Shown here one piece after another: positions 56,759 to 64,000 of a stretch of DNA of 64,000 nucleotides. The stretch comes from Lolium rigidum (Eukaryota; Streptophyta; Magnoliopsida; Poales; Poaceae): contig NC_061508.1 of NCBI RefSeq assembly GCF_022539505.1, forward strand, positions 62,877,754 to 62,941,753. Reading direction: 5' to 3'. Both the position numbers and the translations under genes were made by a program. The notes below the pieces were generated by a model. The model saw nothing but the letters and a program-made list of their open reading frames with translations. It did no database searches and was not told where the DNA came from. How positions within the stretch are numbered: the stretch's first letter is position 1; every line of letters begins with the position of its first letter.

Positions 56759-57879
56759 TAGGTAGGTAAAACAAAATTCTTCTTACATGATGAACTAGCA
56801 GCACATGTCATAACATGTTCTCTTAATTTATTTTTGCGGACACTCATTGACTCTACCAGAGAAGTTATGGTCAGTGAAATAATTTTTTCACCAAGTAACG
56901 AGCTGGATAGGGTCAAAGATAAACTACTCAACCCAAATGGCGAGGAAGATGATGCTTAGGTCCAAGGTCTAGTGGATATGGTCGGGTTTTCGTCCCGTAG
57001 AAGGTTTCCCGGCGGTGTTCAAGACTTAGTTCATTTTATTTTCTATTTTCAGTTAGTTGTGTAATGACTTGGAAACTATACTTTACAACAGCTATTTGCG
57101 TCATATGGAATACCATACTTTGTGGAATAAGTATGCAATCATCAAGTGCCGGATAGTCTCACTATTGTCCGTGGACATCACTATAATCTTTATTGCGCAG
57201 AATTTGTTGTCAAACTTTTGCAAACAATCCGTTAACACCTTTGCGGATGATAATAACTTGGCTTTATCTCGAAATACTTCAGGTGCAGGAATTTACCCAA
57301 AACCAATTGTGTATTGACTTTCTGAGATAACACTAACCTCATAAAGTGAGTTCAGAAAAAGTGTTTCGACATTTGGAGCAATGGATAAAAGTTTGGTACT
57401 TGTCATCTGCATTTTTCTTCACTTGCAATGAACCTTCAAGAGAGATAGGCGAAGGAATTGGACGTTGCATACCAGGAAAACCCAAGCTTGAAAGAGAACT
57501 TACATTTGTCCTGTGAGAAATGGTGGCGTTAATTCATTGCCGGACAGAACGGCGAAAGATGCCGGTCAGGCCGACAGAAGCTGCTGCATGTAAGTGTTCT
57601 CCCCGGACATGCTTGTGGCTGTCGCCGGACCGACCGGAATGCAGTGCCAAATGCCTTCGAATACTCGTTAATTATTTGCCGGCCTGGCTGGTTCTCGACG
57701 CCGGTCAGGCTGACAAAAGATGCGTTCAGAAACTCCTAGGCCTGACAGGCTGGCTCGGCTGGCCAGACAGGCCGATGGAATTGGCAAATGCCTATGGAAA
57801 TTTTATGTTCCTCCGGAACAACATTACCGGTCAGCCTGGCGTATATGCCGGATAGTCTGGCTTGTCGATCACGTAAACC

Positions 57880-58140
57880 GCGCCCCGGACAGTCCGTTCC
57901 TGATGAGGACATCCCTACCACACTACCACCTCCGTCATTACCAAATGAAGATGAACCTGCTGTGAAGCTCAAGTCCAATGAAGTTAGGATTGGACCTATT
58001 ACAAGAGCTCGTGCGAAGCTACTTAAACAATAGGTGAACTTGTTCCTAAGCGATACTTTGATTGATCAGAACTTTATACTACCTAAGTTCTATTACTTGT
58101 GTATCATCAGGTATGAAGAGGAGACAAGCATCGCACGAGG
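57880..58140 (+). pseudogene. Gypsy pol C-terminal tail
   Basis: A frame with PDEDIPTTLPPPSLPNED and GPITRARAKLLKQ, stop TAG at 58031-58033, then NLFLSDTLIDQNFILPKFYY and EEETSIARGGEEQ in the same frame. RIGPITRARAK is a usual ending of Ty3/Gypsy polyproteins in grasses. Upstream (57519-57870) is CCGG-rich sequence of the same element. Confidence 0.6.
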
Positions 58141-58975
58141 AGGAGAGGAGCAGCTGGACGTGAAGATGGACGTGGAGCTGGACAAGGAGCTAGACATGAA
58201 GATATCTCATGGACGCGCCAAGGAGGAGCGGGAGGCATGCGCGAGAGGAGAAGAAGAAGTCCAGGCCGGCCCATCATCCGGTCAGACCGGCCGCCACGCC
58301 GGGGCGCCCGGTCCCTGGCTCGGTCCGACCGGGCGGCAGGCCGGATCCACCCCGGCGCCAACCGGGCGCCACGCTGACTGCAACCGGACGGGTTACTGCG
58401 CGAAAATTCCAGAGCCCGGTTGCCACCCGGTCCCTGGCCCGGTTTGAACCGGCCAGCCCGGTCCCAGGCCCGGTCGACCGGCCCCCAGACCGGTCGTGTC
58501 CGAGTCTGTCTCGACCAGATCTATTTTGGGTCGGTTATTTTCGTACTTTTTCGACCTGAGGTCATCCCGGACGCCTATATAAGTGCCCAGGATGCCCCCC
58601 TAGCTGCTTTAGACCATGTTTAAGATAAACCCTAGTTCTTAGTTGTTTGCTCTGCAAAACTATTGAATTCCCTACGCCATAATGCTTGATATTGTGTAGA
58701 TCCTGATAAAGTCTTGTGTGATCTGCTGTTCCATTGGGAATTAGACGGTTTCAACTTACTGCTTCGTGGTCGGCGGCTATGTGCGCAAGTGTGTGGAGTT
58801 GCGAATATTTTGCAGGGTTGAGAGCTGTTGCATTGGCGACAGGGACCAATCGAGAGATCTCGTTGCGTCATACAAGTTATCATCCACTTCATCCAAGTTA
58901 CCTCCGCAGCAAACACCCCGTGATCATCATCACCACCGTTGCTTGCTGAGAAGATTGGGCCACCCCTTATCATCT
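58141..58975 (+). mobile_element. Gypsy LTR-like region with TATA box at 58576-58583
   Basis: Sequence rich in GACCGG/CCGGTC motifs (58260-58500) leads to TATATAAG at 58576-58583 and then to a leader with AAACCCTAG. It ends next to a primer-binding site. The exact LTR start was not found and may lie inside the pol-like frame. Confidence 0.55.
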
Positions 58976-58985
58976 TGGTATCAGA
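58976..58985 (+). other. tRNA-Met-type primer-binding site
   Basis: TGGTATCAGA follows CTTATCATCT, the usual arrangement behind the 5' LTR of many plant retrotransposons primed by initiator tRNA-Met. Confidence 0.6.
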
Positions 58986-59432
58986 TTCTCGGGTTCCCTC
59001 GGTAAGCCATCCACAATCCACCCATAGTTGAGTTGTGAGTGTTTCCTATCCAGAAAAAGCCAAAAAAATAGGGTTAGGGTTTGCCATAGCCTTAGATTGC
59101 ACTAATTTTGAGATTTAGTTGCTTTTCGTAGTTGTTTTTGCGTATCTTTTTCTTGCATCTAGTATTGTTAGGGTTTGAGTCTCTATTATTATCTAGTTTC
59201 AGTTTTGTTACTCCAAGTCTACATAGCGTACAGTGTGCTTGTTTCCAACCATAGACACAACCTATCGATATAAAGTGACTAGGAACTTCCCCATAAGAGA
59301 CTAGTTTTACCGCTCGACAGGCTGCTCATTAGGTTTTTGGTGCTTTGCATATCTTGTTGGCCGTGTTATCAAGGAGTTGTGTCATAAAAAAACAGAAAAT
59401 TGAAAAGAAGCAAAAAGAGCTACATAGCTGCG
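58986..59432 (+). mobile_element. Leader of the Gypsy element, cut by the next element
   Basis: Non-coding sequence after the primer-binding site, with TAGGGTTAGGGTTTG and related short repeats. It is interrupted at 59433 by the LTR of the second Athila-like element. Confidence 0.45.
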
Positions 59433-61153
59433 TGATACGTCTCCGACGTATCGATAATTTCTTATGTTCCATGCCACATTATTGATGATATCTACATGTT
59501 TTATGCATACTTTATGTCATTATTATGCGTTTTCCGGAACTAACCTATTGACGAGATGCCGAAGGGCCGGTTCTTGTTTTCTGCTGTTTTTGGTTCCGAA
59601 ATCCTAGTAAGGAAATATTCTCGGAATCGGACGAAATCAAGGCCCAGCATCCTATTTTTCCACGAAGCTTCCAGAACACCCGAGAGTCGCCAGAGGGGGG
59701 CCACAGGCCCACCACATATGACCCTGGCGCGGCCAAGGGGGGGCCCGCGCCCCCCTGTTGTGTCGCCGCCTCGTCGCCTCTCCGACTCCGCCTCTTCGCC
59801 TATAAAAAGGTCCCTGACCTAAAACACGATACGAAAAAGCCACGGTACGAGAAACCTTCCAGAGCCGCCGCCATCGCGAAGCCAAGATCTGGGGGACAGG
59901 AGTCTCCTGTTCCGGCACGCCGCCGGGACGGGGAAGTGCCCCGGAAGGCTCCTCCATCGACACCACCGCCATCTTCATCAACGCTGCTCGTCTCCCATGA
60001 GGAGGGAGTAGTTCTCCATCGAGGCTCGGGGCTGTACTCGGTAGCTATGTGGTTAATCTCTCTCCTATGTACTTCAATACAATAATCTCATGAGCTGCCT
60101 TACATGATTGAGATTCATATGATGATGCTTGTAATCTAGATGTCATTATGCTAGTCAAGTGGGTTTTACTTATGTGATCTCCGGAGACTCCTTGTCCCAC
60201 GTGTGTAAAGGTGACGAGTGTGTGCACCGTGTGGGTCTCTTAGGCTATATTTCACGAATACTTGATTCACTCGTTATGAATGGCATAGTGAAGTGCTTAT
60301 TTATATCTCTTTATGATTGCAATGTGTTTTGTATCACAATTTATCTATGTGCTACTCTAGTGATGTTATTAAAGTAGTTTTATTCCTCCCGCACGGTGTA
60401 ATGGTGACAGTGTGTGCATCCGTGTTAGTACTTGGCGTAGGCTATGATTATGATCTCTTGTAGATTATGAAGTTAACTATTGCTATGATGGTATTGATGT
60501 GATCTATTCCTCCTTACATAGTGTGAAGGTGACGAGTGTGCATGCTATGTTAGTACTTGGTTTAGTTGTGTTGATCTGTCATGCACTCTAAGGTTATTTA
60601 AATATGAACATTGAATATTGTGGAGCTTGTTAACTCCGGCATTGAGGGTTCGTGTAATCCTACGCAATTAGTGGTGTTCATCATCCAACAAGAGAGTGTA
60701 GAGTATGCATTTATCTATTCTCGTTATGTGATCAAAGTTGAGAGTGTCCACTAGTGAAAGTCTAATCCCTAGGCCTTGTTCCTAAATATCGCTATCGCTG
60801 CTTGTTTACTCGTTTCATCGCGTTACTACTTGCCGCATTATTACTACGCTTGTTCATCGTCCCGGGCAAAGCACTTTTCCGGTGCCGTTGCCATCTGCTC
60901 ATACTTATTTATACCACCTGTATTTCACTATCTCTTCGCCGAACTAGTGCACCTATTAGGTGTGTTGGGGACACAAGAGACTTCTTGCTTTGTGGTTGTA
61001 GGGTTGCTTGAGAGGGATAGCTTTGACCTCTTCCTCCCTGAGATCGATAAACCTTGGGTGATCCACTTAAGGGAAAACTTGCTGCTGTTCTACAAACCTC
61101 TGCTCTTGGAGGCCCAACACTGTCTACAAGAATAGAAGCTCCCGTAGACATCA
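59433..61153 (+). repeat. 5' LTR of the second Athila-like element
   Basis: 1721 bp. TATAAAAAGG at 59801-59810 is a good TATA box about 370 bases into the LTR. The first 200 bases are clearly related to the LTRs at 47264 and 53843 (for example TTTCTTATGTTCCATGCCAC); the middle is diverged and has repeated GGTGACGAGTGTGTGCA-type segments at about 60210, 60400 and 60530. Confidence 0.85.
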
Positions 61154-61163
61154 AGCTATTTTC

Positions 61164-61181
61164 TGGCGCCATTGCCGGGGA
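61164..61181 (+). other. Primer-binding site of the second Athila-like element
   Basis: TGGCGCCATTGCCGGGGA, 10 bases after the LTR, matches the Athila-type site with one change. Confidence 0.8.
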
Positions 61182-61311
61182 GGAAAGGTAAAGGTACTCA
61201 CACTCCGGATCTCGCTACTAAGCTATTTTCGCCATTGTAAGTACTCGAAGCTATTTGCTTTAGATCCTGCAATTGCATCTTTTTGTTTCTTGTTTACACT
61301 AGTTTGGCATA

Positions 61312-62091
61312 ATGGACAACAATGAGCTTCTTATTCTATTTCCTGATTTAAGACATGGATGGTTTGATGCGAAAATTAAAAAACCCATGGAACATATTAG
61401 CATGAATACTTTGAATACCATTGTTGCTAATGATATGGAAAATTCTAAGCTTGGGGAAGCTGGTTTTGATGAGCATGATCTTTTTAGTCCCCCAAGCATT
61501 GAGGAGAAAATTTACTTTGATGATACTTTGCCTCCTATTTATGATGATTATAATGATAGTAGTCTTTTGTTACCGCCTGTTATGGAGGATAAATTTGATT
61601 ATGATTACAATATGCCTCCTATATTTGATGATGAGAATAATAATGATAGCTACTTTGTTGAATTTGCTCCCACTATAATTAATAAGAATGACTATGCTTA
61701 TGTTGGGAGTAGTAATAATTTTATGCATGAGACTCATGATAAGAATGCTTTATGTGATAGTTATATTGTTGAGTTTGCTCATGTTGCTACTGAAAGTTAT
61801 TATGAGAGAGGAAAATATGGTTGTAGAAATTTTCATGTTACTAAAACACCTCTCTATGTGCTGAAATTTTTGAAGCTACACTTGTTTTATCTTCCTATGC
61901 TTGTCACTTTGCTCTTCATGAACTTGTTTATTTACAAGATTCCTATGCATAGGAAGCATGTTAGACTTAAATGTGTTTTGAATTTGCCTCTTGATGCTCT
62001 CTTTTGCTTCAAATACTATCTCTTTCGAGTGCATCATAAAACTGCTGAGCCCATCTTAATGGCTATAAAGAAAGAACTTCTTGGGAGATAA
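61312..62091 (+). CDS. 259-codon ORF of unknown function in the second Athila-like element
   Basis: Uninterrupted frame from ATG 61312 to TAA 62089-62091. The N-terminus is MDNNELLILFPDLRHGWFD. The middle (about 60-150) is rich in Asp, Asn and Tyr with repeated short units of the type PPIYDDYND and PPIFDDENN and two SYFVEFA/SYIVEFA segments. Near residues 184-206 there is a hydrophobic stretch (FLKLHLFYLPMLVTLLFMNL) that could be a membrane segment, followed by a basic, Cys-containing tail ending KKELLGR. I recognise no gag, protease or polymerase motif. It begins about 130 bases after the primer-binding site, where gag normally starts. The intact frame, in a region where neighbouring elements are broken, suggests it is young or under selection. 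Confidence 0.75.
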   Translation: MDNNELLILFPDLRHGWFDAKIKKPMEHISMNTLNTIVANDMENSKLGEAGFDEHDLFSPPSIEEKIYFDDTLPPIYDDYNDSSLLLPPVMEDKFDYDYNMPPIFDDENNNDSYFVEFAPTIINKNDYAYVGSSNNFMHETHDKNALCDSYIVEFAHVATESYYERGKYGCRNFHVTKTPLYVLKFLKLHLFYLPMLVTLLFMNLFIYKIPMHRKHVRLKCVLNLPLDALFCFKYYLFRVHHKTAEPILMAIKKELLGR

Positions 62092-64000
62092 CCCATGTGT
62101 TTATTTTGCTACAGTACCTCTATTTTGTATTTGTGTCTTGGAAGTTGTTTACTACTGTAGCAACCTCTCCTTATCTTAGTTTTGTGTTTTGTTGTGCCAA
62201 GTAAAGTCTTTGATAGAAAGGTTGATACTAGATTTGGATTACTCGCGCTGAAACAGCATTTCTTTGCTGTCACGAATTTCGACCTGACTCTCTGTAGGTA
62301 GCTCAGAAAAATATGCCAATTTACGTGAGTGATCCTTAGATATGTACGCAACTTTCATTCAATTTGGGCATTTTCATTTGAGCAAGTCTGGTGCCTCAAT
62401 AAAATCCATCTTTACGGACTGTTCTGTTTTGACAGATTCTGCCTTTTATTTCGCATTGCCTCTTTTGCTATGATGGATGAATTTCTTTGTTCCATTAATA
62501 TCCAGTAGCTTTATGCAATGTCTAGAAGTGTTAAGAATGATTGTGTCACCTCTGAACATGTGAATTTTTGATTATGCACTAACACTCTAATGAGTTTGTT
62601 TCGAGTTTGGTGTGGAGGAAGTTTTCAAGGGTCAAGAGAGGAGGATGATATACTATGATCAAGAAGAGTGAAGAGTCTAAGCTTGGGGATGCCCCCGTGG
62701 TTCATCCTCGCATATTTCAAGAAGACTCAAGCATCTAAGCTTGGGGATGCCCAAGGCATCCCCTTCTTCATCGACAACTTATCAGGTTCCTCCCTTGAAA
62801 CTATATTTTTATTCGGTCACATCTTATGTACTTTACTTGGAGCGTCTGTTTGTTTTTGTTTTGTTTGAATAAAATGGATCCTAGCATTCATTGTGTGGGA
62901 GAGAGACACGCTCCGCTGGTTCATATGAACACATGTGTTCTTAGCTTTTAATGTTCATGGCGAAGGTTGAAACTGCTTCGTTAGTTGTTGTATGGTTGGA
63001 AACGGAAAATGCTACATGTAGTAATTGGTAGAATGTCTTGAATAATTTGATACTTGGCAATTGTTGTGCTCATGTTTAAGCTCTTGCATCATATACTTTG
63101 CACCCATTAATGAAGAAACACCTAGAGCTTGCTAATTTGGTTTGCATATTTGGTCTCTCTGAAGTCTAGATAATTTCTAGTATTGAGTTTTGAACAACAA
63201 GGAAGACGGTGTAGAGTCTTATAATGTTTACAATATGTCTTTTATGTGAGTTTTGCTGCACCGGTTCATCCTTGTGTTTGTTTCAAATAACCTTGCTAGC
63301 CTAAACCTTGTATCGAGAGGAATACTTCTCATGCATCCAAAATCCTTGAGCCAACCACTATGCCATTTGTGTCCACCATACCTACCTACTACATGGTATT
63401 TCTCCGCCATTCCAAAGTAAATTGCTTGAGTGCTACCTTTAAATAATTCAAAATTTATCACCTCTGATTTGTGTCAATGTTTTATAGCTCATGAGGAAGT
63501 ATGTGGTGTTTTATCTTTCGATCTTGTCATTTACTTCGACAGACTTTCACCAATGGACTAGTGGCATATCCGCTTATCCAATAATTTTGCAAAAAGAGTC
63601 GGCAATGGGGTGCTCACTCCGATTAATTAACTTGCATTAATAATTCTCTTCACATGTTTTGCTCGATTCATCAGTAAGCAACTTAATTTTGCAAATAGAC
63701 ACTCCTTCATGGTATGTGATTGTTGGAAGGCACCCGAGGATTCGGTTAGCCATGGCTTGTGTAAGCAAAAGGTTGGGAGGAGTGTCATCCATAAATAATG
63801 AAACTAAAATACATGTGTAAACAAAAGAGAAGAGGGATGATCTACCTTGCTGGTAGAGATAACGTCCTTCATGGGAGCCGCTCTTGAAAGTTTGGTTGAT
63901 AAGGTAGTTAGAGTGCCCACTACCATTCGTTGACAACAACAAACACCTCTCAAAATTTTACTTTTATGCTCTCTATATGTTTTCAAAACCAAAGCTCTAG
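62092..64000 (+). other. 3' non-coding region of the second Athila-like element
   Basis: No gene. Homologous in inverse order to 47282-49868. Two AAGCTTGGGGATGCCC copies at about 62679 and 62738 resemble polypurine tracts. The part from 63450 on continues as non-coding element sequence to the window edge. Confidence 0.75.

Larger units (their letters stand above)
59433..64000 (+). mobile_element. Second Athila-like element, non-autonomous, runs off the right edge
   Basis: The 5' LTR is 59433-61153, beginning TGATACGTCTCCGACGTATC and ending GTAGACATCA. The primer-binding site TGGCGCCATTGCCGGGGA follows. Then come a 259-codon ORF without gag or pol features and a long non-coding region that is homologous to that of the Athila-type element at 45662-53843. 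The 3' LTR is outside the window. No gag, protease, reverse transcriptase or integrase is seen. Confidence 0.85.

Noticed and set aside
1..64000. CRISPR arrays, bacterial operons, tRNA and rRNA genes
   Set aside because: The sequence is a plant nuclear region; no regular spacer-repeat arrays, cloverleaf candidates or rRNA segments were recognised by eye.

Overview
The window looks like a piece of a large grass genome of the Triticeae type (wheat, Aegilops or barley group). The reasons are nested BARE/Angela-type and SIRE/Maximus-type Copia elements, Athila-type and Tat-type Gypsy elements, CACTA and PIF/Harbinger DNA elements, and three plant genes with GT-AG introns (one GC-AG) lying as islands between them. 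I cannot tell the species from sequence alone. There is one 100-base run of N at 36030-36129.

Layout. 1-9560: a BARE/Angela-type LTR in minus orientation abuts a 5'-truncated plus-oriented copy, making 380-bp inverted arms; then comes a decayed SIRE/Maximus Copia element with gag, protease, integrase, reverse transcriptase, RNase H and a separate env-like frame. 10133-13575 (minus): an apparently intact five-exon GDSL esterase/lipase gene whose second intron holds two LINE 3' ends, each with its own target-site duplication (TSD). 13880-18934: two clear PIF/Harbinger-type elements with TTA duplications, one carrying an acidic ORF and one a B3-like ORF, plus a third more decayed element and a small hAT-like MITE. 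19574-20694 (plus): an intact two-exon papain-type cysteine protease gene of the SAG39 kind, followed by a 203-bp tandem duplication and a minus-strand retroposon. 24107-34245 (minus): an 18-exon mitochondrial type-I DnaJ (ATJ1-like) gene, with a GC-rich retroposon, a Harbinger element and a LINE scrap in its introns and an apparent one-base frame loss at exon 16/17.

34246-64000 is almost all transposon. A BARE-type solo LTR with a perfect 5-bp duplication encloses the N gap. An Athila-like LTR and UTR follow, then a CACTA end (from 40637) with a nine-fold array of the palindrome TTGACCGGTCAA. The CACTA sequence is cut by a minus-oriented, Tat-like Gypsy element whose intron-bearing antisense gene (44958-55789) is split by a complete Athila-type element (45662-53843). 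That element has two 1603-bp LTRs but only gag and protease. Further right are fragments of a MULE transposase with a Ulp1-type (C48) protease segment, a Gypsy pol tail with LTR and primer-binding site, and from 59433 a second Athila-like element. This last one carries a 259-codon ORF of unknown function where gag would be, yet shares its downstream non-coding region with the first Athila element.

The host genes (GDSL esterase, cysteine protease, DnaJ) have no evident functional link; their proximity is simply that of a gene island. The most unusual material is in the transposons: ORF-bearing Harbinger elements, two non-autonomous Athila-like elements with different coding content but a common 3' region, and the antisense spliced gene of the Tat-like element.
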